NCBI RefSeq assembly: GCF_013009555.1
Contig: NZ_CP046176.1
Span: 3,999,501 to 4,063,500 of the forward strand
Origin: Phocaeicola dorei
GTDB lineage: Bacteria > Bacteroidota > Bacteroidia > Bacteroidales > Bacteroidaceae
Direction: 5' to 3'
Length of the DNA: 64,000 nt
In this document: positions 49,708 to 59,638 of the stretch, in pieces
Layout: every line of letters starts with the position of its first letter
How positions within the stretch are numbered: position 1 is the stretch's first letter
Translations under genes and position numbers: made by a program
Notes under the pieces: model-generated
Database searches by the model: none
What the model was told of the DNA's origin: nothing
Seen by the model: the letters and a program-made list of their open reading frames with translations, nothing else

Positions 49708-49725
49708 AATACAACTCTCCTATTA

Positions 49726-52700
49726 TTATAATGAAAGATTAATGCCAAATACAAATCCTTTGGAACGTGGATAAGAAGAATCATCAATACCCGGAGTTAA
49801 AATAGAACTTTCCTTAGAAACTTCGGGATCATAACCTGAATAATTCGTAATAGTGAATGGATTATTCAATGTACAATATAGACGCAAATTACTGATAAAA
49901 GCTTTACTTAACCACTTTTTCGGGAAAGTATAACCTAAAGTAATAGTGCTTATGCGAAGATAAGAACCATCTTCCACAAAACGATCAAGCGGAGTAGTAA
50001 TAGCTGCGCGGTTGTCATTATGAATACTCCACAGAATGTTCGGATCATGCTGATTAGGATTAAGCTCAGCTATACGGTTGAGGTCCGTAGCTTCTTTTCC
50101 AGTACGGGGATCCAGCAGAGTGAAACGATTGGCAGCATCCGCAAGCATATTTTGGTACGGTTGGTATGGACCGACAAAACGCTGGGTAGACATATTAAAA
50201 ATATCATTACCATAAGAGAATACCATAAATACAGAAAGATCAAAGCCCTTATAAGAAAAAGTATTTTTAAAACCTCCGGTAAAATCCGGATTAGCATTCC
50301 CGATGACTGTCATATCATCAGAATTATAAACAGGTGTCCCCTTGTCATCCGTCTGCCCCGTAGTATTTACATACTTGATATCACCCGGTTTATATTGAGT
50401 TTTTACAGATCCTTTCTGATAAATAACACCATCTTTCAAAACATATTTATCACCATTCTGCACAAAATCGTCGGTAGTATAAACTCCATTGGTCTTATAC
50501 CCATACATCTCACCTAAAGAATGACCTACGATGGCACGGTATAGAACAGAAGAATTGGTACCACCACTGACGCTAGTCTGATAATATTCATTCTCACCGT
50601 CTATTCTCAAGACCTTGGAACGATTGAAGGAGATATTGAAATCGGTAGTCCAAGTAAAATGTTTGTTGCGGATGTTCGTACTGCTTATAGCTATCTCAAG
50701 ACCGCGATTACGGATAGAACCGATATTCTGATATTGGTGCGTATAACCGGTTGATGTCGGGATAGCCACTTTCATAAGCAAATCATCGCTCTTATTGTTA
50801 TACCAGTCCAATGTCAGGTTAACTCTGTTTCCCCACAAACCCAAGTCCAGTCCGATATTCGTAGAAACGGTTTTCTCCCATTTTAAGTTATTATTACCTA
50901 CTGTGCTGCCAGGTGCCAAAGCCGCCGTTTCCTGATTGCCCACAGGATATACCGTAGCATTATAGGCAGTAGCATACATATAATTATCAATATTACAATT
51001 ACCGGTAGTTCCATAACCTACTCTCAATTTGAAATTATTGACAACATTTCCGATAGCATTATCTTTCCAGAATCCTTCTTCAGAAACGCGCCAAGCTGCC
51101 GCTGCTGAAGGGAAATAGCCCCAACGATTACCCTCGGCAAATTTAGAAGAACCGTCTGCACGTAAGGTTGCTGTAAAAAGATAGCGGTCATTAAAAGTAT
51201 AATTGAGACGACCGAAAAAAGACAACAAAGCATTTTCTTCTAAAGAAGACTTCCATGTATCGGGAGTGGCCATACTAATATCATTAAGACCGAAATTAGT
51301 ATCGGGAAATGCCTTATAGGCAGTTTCTGTACCAGATGTATTTGTATAATATAATTCGTGTCCTAACAAAACGCCCAAATCATGCTTCTCAAACGTATGT
51401 TTCCAATTCAATGTATTAGTCCATTGATAAGCATATCGTTCCTTATTATCAATACTGCCATAAGGTCCGCCTTTGAGTTGAGCATTGGCCGTACGACCAT
51501 CATCGAAATTAGTTGTTTTGATTTGGGCCCAATTATAACTACCAGCTGTACGGAATGTAAAATCCTTCAAGAAATCAATGTCCACACCGGCATTAACACT
51601 AAAAATACGACTAAGTTTTCTATTTATTATAGCATCGTTGGTTATCAATGGGTTATACACATCATATTCGTTACTGAAAGTACGGAATTCGGTATTTAAC
51701 TCTTCATTAATAAGCTGATCATCAGTAAACAGGATTCCGCCAGTTTCAGGACGCAAAATAGCTTGTTTTAATCCGGAATAAGAACCTCCACCTAATGTTT
51801 TGGCGTAATTAAAAGAAGAATTCATATCAAAACGTACATTTTTCCATAGCTGGGAATTTACTTTAGTACGAATCGTATTACGGTAATATCCGTGATTTTT
51901 TACGATACCGTCTTGCGACATATTATTGTAGCTTACCAATACTTGAGTTTTTTCCGTTCCGGTAGAAAGAGATAGATTATGGCTTTGAGTAAGAGCACTT
52001 CCACCAAAAATCTTATCTTGCCAGTCTATTCCGGAACGTCCGCCATAAGTTTGCTCTATATCAGACCATGCTCCCGTATAAAATCCATCATCCGTATAAT
52101 CCCCTCCAAACATACGTGCATACTGGTTCATTTCTCCGGCAAGAGTCCACCATTCATACTGATATTTGGCATACTGTTCAAGATTGAGCAAATCCAGTTT
52201 CTTGCCCAACCAATCCACAGATACATAGCCATTGTAATTCACAGTTGTCTTGCCACTACTTCCACTTTTGGTCGTAATAAGAACCACACCATTTGATCCA
52301 CGCGCTCCATAAATAGCTGTTGTCGAAGCATCTTTTAAAATATCAATAGTCTTAATGTCATTTACATCAATATTCTTCAAACCATCTTCCGACTGGAAGC
52401 CATCAATAATATAGATAGGTGTAGTAGACTGAGTAATGGAAGTACCTCCACGAACGGTAATATTCACTTCAGCCCCAGGAGCTCCGTTCTGTGAAACAAT
52501 ATTCACTCCGGCAGCTTTTCCTGCTAGCGCTTGAGCCGCATTAGTAACAGGAACTTCCGCTAAATCTGCACCGGTAACTGAAACAGAAGAACCGGTCAAA
52601 TCACGTTTTTTCACTACTCCATATCCTATAACAACCACTTCTTCAAGGGTTTTAGCATCCTCTTTCATCACAATTTTGAAAGAAGATTTTCCATTTACAC

Positions 52701-53265
52701 TTATTGTTTCAGTTACATACCCCACATAACTGACAATCAAAGAAGCATTACTTGAGACATCATTCAATATAAAATTTCCATCAAAATCCGTAATAGTTCC
52801 ATTAGTAGAACCTTTGACCATCACCGTAGCACCTATTACAGGCTCTCCTTTATCATCAACCACCACGCCCTTTACGCTACGACCTACCTGTTGTACGATG
52901 GCTACCTCTTTCGTTGCGGAAGAAATGGCAGACTTTTCAGAAAGAATAATATTCTTATCCAAGACTTTATAGGTCGTATTTGTTCCGGAGAAAAGCTTCT
53001 TTAAGACTGAAAAAACATTCTCATTCTTGACATTCAAGGTTACTTTACGTTTCAAATCGACCTGCTTATTATTATAGAAAAAGGTGAAATCCGTCTGTTT
53101 TTCAATTTCGGTCAGGACTTCAGAGACCGTCCGAGTCTGAGAACTGATGTTCAACATGGTTCTCTGTGCATAATTATTGCTAGCATATAACAAGCTGGCA
53201 AAACTGAAAAGAACAAAAATAGTTATTTTCAGCGACAAAGGCAGTTTACATACTGGTTTCTTCAT
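49726..53265 (-). CDS. SusC/RagA-family TonB-dependent transporter with STN signalling domain
   Basis: A 1179-residue outer-membrane transporter. After the signal peptide comes an STN (secretin/TonB short N-terminal) domain (about 36-105; LTEIEKQTDFTFFYNNKQVDL), then a carboxypeptidase-regulatory-like domain (about 130-205), TonB-box region EEVVVIGYG (208-216), plug and barrel. The STN domain talks to a FecR anti-sigma factor, which lies next upstream, so this transporter can report substrate binding to the ECF sigma factor at 54539-55120. It is first in the long pectin operon. Confidence 0.95.
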   Translation of the reverse strand: MKKPVCKLPLSLKITIFVLFSFASLLYASNNYAQRTMLNISSQTRTVSEVLTEIEKQTDFTFFYNNKQVDLKRKVTLNVKNENVFSVLKKLFSGTNTTYKVLDKNIILSEKSAISSATKEVAIVQQVGRSVKGVVVDDKGEPVIGATVMVKGSTNGTITDFDGNFILNDVSSNASLIVSYVGYVTETISVNGKSSFKIVMKEDAKTLEEVVVIGYGVVKKRDLTGSSVSVTGADLAEVPVTNAAQALAGKAAGVNIVSQNGAPGAEVNITVRGGTSITQSTTPIYIIDGFQSEDGLKNIDVNDIKTIDILKDASTTAIYGARGSNGVVLITTKSGSSGKTTVNYNGYVSVDWLGKKLDLLNLEQYAKYQYEWWTLAGEMNQYARMFGGDYTDDGFYTGAWSDIEQTYGGRSGIDWQDKIFGGSALTQSHNLSLSTGTEKTQVLVSYNNMSQDGIVKNHGYYRNTIRTKVNSQLWKNVRFDMNSSFNYAKTLGGGSYSGLKQAILRPETGGILFTDDQLINEELNTEFRTFSNEYDVYNPLITNDAIINRKLSRIFSVNAGVDIDFLKDFTFRTAGSYNWAQIKTTNFDDGRTANAQLKGGPYGSIDNKERYAYQWTNTLNWKHTFEKHDLGVLLGHELYYTNTSGTETAYKAFPDTNFGLNDISMATPDTWKSSLEENALLSFFGRLNYTFNDRYLFTATLRADGSSKFAEGNRWGYFPSAAAAWRVSEEGFWKDNAIGNVVNNFKLRVGYGTTGNCNIDNYMYATAYNATVYPVGNQETAALAPGSTVGNNNLKWEKTVSTNIGLDLGLWGNRVNLTLDWYNNKSDDLLMKVAIPTSTGYTHQYQNIGSIRNRGLEIAISSTNIRNKHFTWTTDFNISFNRSKVLRIDGENEYYQTSVSGGTNSSVLYRAIVGHSLGEMYGYKTNGVYTTDDFVQNGDKYVLKDGVIYQKGSVKTQYKPGDIKYVNTTGQTDDKGTPVYNSDDMTVIGNANPDFTGGFKNTFSYKGFDLSVFMVFSYGNDIFNMSTQRFVGPYQPYQNMLADAANRFTLLDPRTGKEATDLNRIAELNPNQHDPNILWSIHNDNRAAITTPLDRFVEDGSYLRISTITLGYTFPKKWLSKAFISNLRLYCTLNNPFTITNYSGYDPEVSKESSILTPGIDDSSYPRSKGFVFGINLSL

Positions 53266-53382
53266 TTTCGTAAATAGATTTAATTTTAACTTCATAATTT
53301 GATTACAGATAAAAAGTAGTGTGTTTTTTCTGTAGATTGTTTTACGTAGGATGTTTCAACATAGCTTGTTATTTTTAAAAGA

Positions 53383-54402
53383 TTAATAAACTTCTATTTT
53401 CTGTTTTTCTTGATGAATATTATTACTTTCTGCATACTTAAATTTTATATTTGAAGATACGCTGATATATTCCAGAATTCGTCCCAAGCGTTGTTTCTCA
53501 AGTACACCGGTAAAAGAGGCTTCAAAACATTTGGGATTCTTTACTACGAAATCCACATCAAAACGTTTAGATAGCATTTTAAGAACTTCCTTAAATGGAG
53601 TATCACGAAAAATAAGTTTTCCGTCTTTCCAAGAAGTGATAACCTCTACATCTGCCTGATCAATTTTTATTTGTTGCTGTGCAGCAGTATAAACAATTTC
53701 CTGTCCCGGCTGAATTTCCTGTTCCGTCCAATTACTTTTCTTATTTTCATACGCCATGGCAATGCTTCCTTCCACCAAAGTTGCAGTTATTGTTTTATCA
53801 TCAGCATAGGCTTCCACATTAAATTGGGTACCATAAACTTTTACAACAGCTTTCTGCGGCGTTCGGACCATAAAAGGCTGACGGGAATTCTTTGTTACCT
53901 CAAAGTAGGCTTCGCCATTCAATTGGACATTACGACTTTTTTCGTCAAAGTGAGAAGGGTAAACAATAGTTGAATTGGAATTAAGAATTACATGAGTTCC
54001 ATCCGGCAAAATAGTAGAAGTTATCATTCCCGGATTAGTACGAATCTCTATAAAATTCACTTTATTCTGCTCATTACCATTCATCCATAAATACAAAGTA
54101 GACAGTAGCAAAGGTATGGCAAGAATAGCAGCGGCACGCTGTGCCCATCGCCCCCATTGTAGCTGTCGTTCCCTTCTTATCCTGCCTCTGACTTCCTTCA
54201 AAGCAGCCCGTGCATCAGTCCGTTTTAAGGTATCCATTGTTTTTGTGGCAAAAGAAAGATAATAAATCTGCTTGGCCAGCTTTTTATTTGCTTCGGAAGA
54301 GATAATCCATTTTTCAATCTCTTCTTTCTCACTTAGAGTCACTTCTCCTTCAAAATAACGGAGTAAAAGCGCTTCATCTATTTGGGTATCTGAATTTATC
54401 AT
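53383..54402 (-). CDS. FecR-family anti-sigma factor
   Basis: A 339-residue inner-membrane protein. The N-terminal cytoplasmic helix bundle (about 1-85) would bind sigma, followed by one span (about 88-107), a FecR domain (about 120-235; LPDGTHVILNSNSTIVYP) and a DUF4974-type domain (about 260-335; RDTPFKEVLKMLSKRFDVDF) that contacts the STN domain of the transporter. It lies upstream of SusC on the same strand, with the sigma gene on the opposite strand. Confidence 0.95.
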   Translation of the reverse strand: MINSDTQIDEALLLRYFEGEVTLSEKEEIEKWIISSEANKKLAKQIYYLSFATKTMDTLKRTDARAALKEVRGRIRRERQLQWGRWAQRAAAILAIPLLLSTLYLWMNGNEQNKVNFIEIRTNPGMITSTILPDGTHVILNSNSTIVYPSHFDEKSRNVQLNGEAYFEVTKNSRQPFMVRTPQKAVVKVYGTQFNVEAYADDKTITATLVEGSIAMAYENKKSNWTEQEIQPGQEIVYTAAQQQIKIDQADVEVITSWKDGKLIFRDTPFKEVLKMLSKRFDVDFVVKNPKCFEASFTGVLEKQRLGRILEYISVSSNIKFKYAESNNIHQEKQKIEVY

Positions 54403-54506
54403 AATGTCCTTTTATAATAAGTCTAACCAAGATCCAAAGTTCCTAAACCAAAAACTGTTTTTTTTGAATTATTTTTCGATTAAGCGCTTTCATATTTAAA
54501 TTTATG

Positions 54507-54514
54507 TATTTTTG
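54507..54514 (+). promoter_or_regulatory. Candidate -7 box (TATTTTTG) for the ECF sigma gene
   Basis: TATTTTTG matches TAnnTTTG 24 bases before the sigma start at 54539, in the 136-base divergent region shared with FecR. No matching -33 TTTG was seen. Confidence 0.45.
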
Positions 54515-54538
54515 CAGTAACATTTTCTTCTATAATCT

Positions 54539-55120
54539 ATGGAAACCACAAATGATAATTTGATAGACAAGCAACTGTATATATCCATGCAACAGGGCAA
54601 TAAGAAAGCGTTTGATACTTTATTCATCAAATATTATGCTATGCTTTGTGCTTTTGCCCGCAGTTTTGTTTCATTAGAAGATGCAGAAGAAGTGGTTCAA
54701 GATACCATGTTACAGATATGGGAGAATAGAAAAACAAATCATATAGATTCTTCTGTTCATCATTATTTGTTCAAAGCAGTAAAAAACAAATGTTATACCT
54801 TAATGACCAGAAATTCTCTTCGATTCCAAATAGAAAATATACTCACTCCAGACATACAGGAACTATTCGAAGATCCTGATTTTTATATTATAGATGAATT
54901 AACACAAAAAATAGAAAAAGCAATTCTTAATCTTCCAGAATCCTATCGGATAGCTTTTGAAATGCACCGTTTCCAAAATAAGACCTATCAGGAAATTGCA
55001 GAAGAATTAAACATATCTTCCAAAACAGTAGATTACAGAATTCAACAGGCACTAAAACAATTACGGAAAGAATTAAAAGACTACTTACCCTTACTTCTAT
55101 TCTTTTTTGCCCCTAAATAG
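54539..55120 (+). CDS. ECF-type sigma-70 factor, partner of the FecR/SusC pair
   Basis: A 193-residue ECF sigma factor of the Bacteroidetes family. Region 2 is about 22-95 (DAEEVVQDTMLQIWENR) and region 4 about 120-180 (LPESYRIAFEMHRFQNKTYQEIAEELNIS with recognition helix KTVDYRIQQALKQLRKEL). It ends with a hydrophobic LPLLLFFFAP tail, common in this subgroup. It is read divergently from FecR, whereas the more usual order is sigma then FecR in one direction. Confidence 0.93.
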   Translation: METTNDNLIDKQLYISMQQGNKKAFDTLFIKYYAMLCAFARSFVSLEDAEEVVQDTMLQIWENRKTNHIDSSVHHYLFKAVKNKCYTLMTRNSLRFQIENILTPDIQELFEDPDFYIIDELTQKIEKAILNLPESYRIAFEMHRFQNKTYQEIAEELNISSKTVDYRIQQALKQLRKELKDYLPLLLFFFAPK

Positions 55121-55444
55121 GAACCCGTACATCCTATTATATCCTTGTACTCTATCACTTCATAACTGATATGATGATAAGAAGTGTTTCTGCCGGGAAT
55201 ATATGCCTCTCCAAAAGTTGTGTCAATGTTCCCAACGCTTCACCCCGAAACAGGATGGTAAGTTCTTATCTTTCTGATTATGTTCTTCATACAAAACGCT
55301 CCTTTTTACAAAAATACAAAATAGGTGCGATAAAATATTACCCTATCCGTCTAAAGACATCTATAACCTAAGAATACGGCAATTTTTCTAACTATATAGA
55401 TTTCAAAGAAACATATTTCTTATTCCTTCAGCAAGTTTACAAAA
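55121..55444. other. Gene-free stretch between the sigma gene and the fold-back element
   Basis: No convincing gene was found in these 324 bases. A 66-codon plus-strand frame at 55171-55371 has no recognisable domain. A short minus-strand stretch near 55180-55250 reads as protein-like sequence without a full frame and may be debris of an old gene; I could not identify it. Confidence 0.4.
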
Positions 55445-55563
55445 AAAGTTGGAAGACAATATGCTCTCATGCCCTCATTAACGATGATAATCATCTCATT
55501 AACAATGCACTATATTATGAGTGTATCATCTTTATGCTCTCATAAATGCCCTCATGCCCTCAC
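55445..55563 (+). repeat. Left arm of a large imperfect inverted repeat (fold-back element)
   Basis: This 119-base arm matches the reverse complement of 56057-56174 at most positions, with small gaps. Shared blocks are AAAGTTGGA, ATGCTCTCATGCCCTCAT, ATCTCATTAACAATGC and CATCTTTATGCTCTCAT. Inside the arm the units TGCTCTCAT and TGCCCTCAT recur several times. The arms are separated by about 493 bases. Confidence 0.85.
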
Positions 55564-55735
55564 TGTGTTTACTTTCTCACACAGACGTATATTACTTATT
55601 ATCAGATGATTTATACCGATAGCAAAAGCATATCTTCCGATTATACGATACAAATATAGAGATGTAGTTACGTAAAAATAGGAACAGGCTTACATCAAAG
55701 TTCCTTCATGATTGCTCAACTAAACTAGCAAAATT

Positions 55736-55824
55736 ACTTAACCACCTTTGTGATTAACTTTAATCACCTATATGATTAGACTTAGTCACTATTGTAACTA
55801 GACTTAACCACCTATGTGATTAAG
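55736..55824 (+). repeat. Four tandem 21-23 bp units between the inverted-repeat arms
   Basis: The units at 55736-55756, 55757-55779, 55780-55801 and 55802-55824 all fit ACTTAaCCACCTatgTGATTA with changes. Each unit is itself a weak dyad (TTAACCACC...GTGATTAA). The regular spacing near one or two helical turns would suit protein binding, but this is only a suggestion. Confidence 0.75.
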
Positions 55825-56056
55825 TAAATACAAACGGTTGAATATTGATAAACATCTGTATGTCAATGATTATATATCAAGAATAATGCAGAAAGAAGAT
55901 ATGCGGAAAGCAGCAAATGAAAAGAGCCTTTATTATGCATCATTAGCCCCCCCAAAGGACCAAAAACGTATTTCAGACATAAGTTACCGATACAACTATA
56001 AATAATTTATCTCTTTGACAAACAATAAGATATAAATAAGAACACATAAATATGAC

Positions 56057-56174
56057 ATGAGAGCATGAGGGCATATTATGAGAGCATAAAGATGATGCAC
56101 TCATATATAGCGCATTGTTAATGAGATAATTACCATCACTATGAGGGCATGAGAGCATAATGTGCTCCAACTTT
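56057..56174 (-). repeat. Right arm of the large imperfect inverted repeat
   Basis: Complement of 55445-55563. It begins ATGAGAGCATGAGGGCAT and ends TCCAACTTT. Differences between the arms are scattered, so the pair is old or under relaxed constraint. No transposase gene lies between the arms. Confidence 0.85.
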
Positions 56175-56240
56175 CCATTGCTTTTTTACCATGTTCCAAT
56201 AAATTTCTTCAAGTGAACCCATTTTTGTCTGTTACTGATT

Positions 56241-56290
56241 TTACACGAATTCCACAAAAAGAATAAAGACACCTTGTGGAATCCGTGTAA
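56241..56290. terminator. Hairpin downstream of the PL26-like gene
   Basis: ACACGAATTCCACAA (56243-56257) pairs with TTGTGGAATCCGTGT (56274-56288) with one mismatch. It lies 33 bases past the PL26-like stop at 56321. No T-run follows on the minus strand, so it may block decay of the mRNA end rather than terminate alone. Confidence 0.45.
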
Positions 56291-56320
56291 TCCCCTACTA
56301 AACGATAATCTTCACATCAT

Positions 56321-59300
56321 TTATTCACCATCCACCGGAATCACTTCCTGCATATAAATGGCATCCAGACTCCAAAGGGCGGCATCATTGGTACTGATAC
56401 TTGTACATTCATCCAAAGGAGCGGGAACTTCCGGCGGAAGAATAGTTTCTATATGGAAAGGTGGAGCCGGAGTATGTTCCAAGCGGGAAAACAAATCTGT
56501 CCAAGCCTCTTCCGCCATTTTTGCATTACGGGTATGATAGGCTGCATATCCCAACAAACGGGATATACGGAAACGATTCTTCCTTAACTCCCATGCTTTC
56601 TGCTTATAACGGGCGGCAAGATCAAGCCATGCCTCATTCCATTCGGGATAATCAACCATACGGATCATTTCATTCATGACTTCAAAACCTCCCATGATAG
56701 TCATCAAATGATTTGTACTTTCTAACTTGGGATCACATTCGCTGGTAATAATCCCTGTAGCCGGATCATAACCTAAAGCCAACGGACCTGTAAAGATACG
56801 GTTGGGCAGTGCCACAATACTTTTCATCCCGGCTATAATTTTGTCACGATAAGCCGTATTGCCGGTACGCTCCCATTCAGTCATCCAGTTTCCGGCGTAT
56901 GCCAACCAGTCGGGACCGATACGGAGACGTGCAGGTGCCGTACAAGGATACTGACTGCGAGGTTGCGCCAGACGCATGGGGTCCAGCGTGTACAATTTCT
57001 GATCGGCATCTTTTACCTCGGTCATTAAATCACCGCATCGGTCGTCCGTAGTAAGATAATAGTAGAAACGATTCCAGGCAGCCTGACTGATCCGTGCTTC
57101 TTTAGCTCCACATCCCCAATGACTGACGTTGTGCCGGCTACCCAATCCTGCATTCGGACCGATATGATATACATCCACTTCCGCCGTATGACGGGTCATG
57201 GCTTCTGCCATGCGCCAGATATCAGCACGTCCGGTACGCAGGAAATTATACCATAGCCACATATTAGAAGCCAGTTCCGTGTTATCCCATGCAAAACCTC
57301 CGATGTCATAACGCCAGGTATGGCGGACAGGATCGTATGCATGCATCACATCCCCATAATTCCAAAAGCCATACCATTTGTTTTGTTCTATCGCTTTTTG
57401 ATAGAAGCTGATATAAGCATCCAGCCTGTCTTCCACCCGGGCACGGAAAGGAGTACTACGATCGGGAAGGCTCCAAACACCAAATGCCTGCTTGGCATGC
57501 AAATATTCAGGTACAGGCATCAGCACTCCCGGTCCGGCAAGTTGTTTAGCTTGTTCTGCAAAAGCTTTCTTCCCGCTATAACCACCCTGAGGTATCAAGG
57601 TAAAAGTCGTTGTACGGGCAATCCCGTAAGGGGTGCTCATTCCTTCTTGCACATCTTCGTAACTGGCATTCAAGTCATGAGCAACATTATCATAATGGCG
57701 CAAGTCCATCGGCTCAGCATCCGGACTCCATATCCATGCGGTAAGAGCAGCCACCGGAGTTTTTGCATCCGAGATTTCAATAGAAGACGGATAAGACTGC
57801 CAGAAATCATGCAACTCAAGCCCCATGCCTCCGGTTATATCTCCGGCAAAAGCATAACCCTCACTACGTGTACCGGAAAAAGTACCTATCCAAGGATTAT
57901 TGTCATTGGCACGTTTACGGATTGAAAATGCATCTGCTGTCAGTTGGGACAGACGATAGCTGTCCCAAGAAGCCCAATGATCAAGCAAAGCACGGTTCTT
58001 TTCGTCAAAAGCTTCATAAGAAGGAATGCGTTTTCCTTCCATCTGCTGTTGCTGTAACGAAGATTCTCCATTTCCGGTTTTATCCAATGTAAGTATGCGT
58101 CGTCCCACCAAAGGCTGAACGGGCTCGCTCCAGACTCCACCATCGGCACAAGAGAAAGCTACATGGCGATTGTATAAAGCCTCACGCATAGGAACATCAA
58201 AACGAACTCCCAAAGCGCGAATAAAATCTTTGTTCTGATCTCCGTCATATACAAAGCTATGCACCATTTTCACTTGCTCACTGCCACCATAAAAATAAAG
58301 CCGTACCACAAAGGGCAACCACTCACGACCATTCGGACTTTTGTGTACCCCTTCCAATTTAACAAGTGCACGCACAGAACCGGCACGCTCTACAGTCACA
58401 GATTTCAGTTCTCCTATATAATTAGTAAAAGAAACTTGAGAAGTACTTTCAAGTACCGGTTCGCTTTGCGTATGGCATATAAGCCTAGCCTTTTCTCCTA
58501 CTTTCACACCTTTATACAACAGACTATCTATCAAAAATTCGCCTTGACGAGGTATATATGCTGAAATGACTCCGGTAGAGATATGAATACCCTGTGATGT
58601 TTCTGCCACAGAAACGGACTTTTTTTTATCTGTATCCGGCAGTTTGGATTTCGCCTTAGATTTCTTTACCGCCTTTTCCAGAGTCAATTTTTCTGTTCCG
58701 GCAGGAATAACTCCTGCTATTCCTCCCCACTTTACAGAACCATCCGGCCAATAAGCCAAAGTCCAAGTATCAATAGGAATATCCTCACCACTTTCTGCAG
58801 ATAGCCGTAGCTTGTTTTCCGGAAAAACTTCCCCTTTATCAAAAGGCACTCCGAAACTTACGGCCTTATCCTGCCGGGGAGTTTCACCAATCCATTGCAA
58901 AGGAACAGTAGCCACTTCTTGCGATGAGCATTCATAACTGAAATTTGTAATACGAGTACGCGACAAAGTGGTACGAAAACCAAACCAGCCTTCCCGTAAC
59001 GGTTCAGCATCCCTGAAGTCCACCAAACGCTCACCGTCTATGTAATAACTAACCCTATTGTTCTCGTTGGTAATCTTGATATGATACCAATGATTCGGCT
59101 TCAGCAAATGTCCGGCATCCGTATATTCCTTTAGAATAGCAGGACGGGCTTTAGGATTTGTAATACCCGACTCATCCCCATCATAACGACGGAAACGTGT
59201 AGTAGAGTTATGATTACCACCATATCCCAAATAGTAAAGCTGTAAAGAATAACAATTCAGGAATATACCGCTACGCCATTTTTCTCGCTTCCATAAATTA

Positions 59301-59617
59301 TCGGGATATTGAGGGTCTGATGCCATCCAGAAGCAGTTCAAATCACTCAGACGATCTCCATCCGACTCCACCACCACACATGCATCATATTCAATGGTCA
59401 CTTTTCCACTCATTTTCTCTTTTCTCCAAAGAGTCAATCCCTTGGGAGATACTATCTCAGCGGTATCTCCCTGAAACGTCACTTTATAATCAGGCGATTC
59501 CGATTCAACCTTCCAGTATTTAGTAAACTGGCGGGAGTTCAAACCGGATACTCTATTATCCTGTGCCTTTGACGTAAAGACAACTAATAAAAATAAAAAC
59601 AGAAACAGATTTTTCAT
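56321..59617 (-). CDS. PL26-like exo-rhamnogalacturonan lyase with N-terminal DUF6250-type domain
   Basis: A 1098-residue exported protein (signal ends TSKAQ). Residues about 25-230 are a concanavalin-like beta-sandwich (SGKVTIEYDACVVVESDGDRLSDLNCFWMA; YYIDGERLVDFRDAEPLREGWFGFR) of the kind annotated DUF6250. The remainder resembles PcRGLX/YetA-type lyases (PL26): N-terminal RIFT-barrel (VPLQWIGETPRQ, WPDGSVKWGG), a central barrel (VRLYFYGGSEQVKMVHSFVYDGD), and a C-terminal alpha/alpha toroid with HVSHWGCGAKEARI-like segments. It would release disaccharides from the end of RG-I. Starts directly after the CE12 stop. ATG 59617 is chosen; an upstream ATG at 59638 is in frame. Confidence 0.75.
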   Translation of the reverse strand: MKNLFLFLFLLVVFTSKAQDNRVSGLNSRQFTKYWKVESESPDYKVTFQGDTAEIVSPKGLTLWRKEKMSGKVTIEYDACVVVESDGDRLSDLNCFWMASDPQYPDNLWKREKWRSGIFLNCYSLQLYYLGYGGNHNSTTRFRRYDGDESGITNPKARPAILKEYTDAGHLLKPNHWYHIKITNENNRVSYYIDGERLVDFRDAEPLREGWFGFRTTLSRTRITNFSYECSSQEVATVPLQWIGETPRQDKAVSFGVPFDKGEVFPENKLRLSAESGEDIPIDTWTLAYWPDGSVKWGGIAGVIPAGTEKLTLEKAVKKSKAKSKLPDTDKKKSVSVAETSQGIHISTGVISAYIPRQGEFLIDSLLYKGVKVGEKARLICHTQSEPVLESTSQVSFTNYIGELKSVTVERAGSVRALVKLEGVHKSPNGREWLPFVVRLYFYGGSEQVKMVHSFVYDGDQNKDFIRALGVRFDVPMREALYNRHVAFSCADGGVWSEPVQPLVGRRILTLDKTGNGESSLQQQQMEGKRIPSYEAFDEKNRALLDHWASWDSYRLSQLTADAFSIRKRANDNNPWIGTFSGTRSEGYAFAGDITGGMGLELHDFWQSYPSSIEISDAKTPVAALTAWIWSPDAEPMDLRHYDNVAHDLNASYEDVQEGMSTPYGIARTTTFTLIPQGGYSGKKAFAEQAKQLAGPGVLMPVPEYLHAKQAFGVWSLPDRSTPFRARVEDRLDAYISFYQKAIEQNKWYGFWNYGDVMHAYDPVRHTWRYDIGGFAWDNTELASNMWLWYNFLRTGRADIWRMAEAMTRHTAEVDVYHIGPNAGLGSRHNVSHWGCGAKEARISQAAWNRFYYYLTTDDRCGDLMTEVKDADQKLYTLDPMRLAQPRSQYPCTAPARLRIGPDWLAYAGNWMTEWERTGNTAYRDKIIAGMKSIVALPNRIFTGPLALGYDPATGIITSECDPKLESTNHLMTIMGGFEVMNEMIRMVDYPEWNEAWLDLAARYKQKAWELRKNRFRISRLLGYAAYHTRNAKMAEEAWTDLFSRLEHTPAPPFHIETILPPEVPAPLDECTSISTNDAALWSLDAIYMQEVIPVDGE

Positions 59618-59638
59618 ACGATGTTGCTTTGTTTTCAT

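Noticed and set aside
55171..55371. 66-codon plus-strand frame
   Set aside because: No signal, domain or ribosome-binding site that stands out, and it lies in a repeat-rich intergenic region.
55445..56174. CRISPR array
   Set aside because: Repeats are imperfect, two kinds are present, no spacers of even length, and no cas genes are near.
57320..57925. Open frame of 201 codons on the plus strand
   Set aside because: Antisense to the PL26-like gene with no signal or domain of its own.
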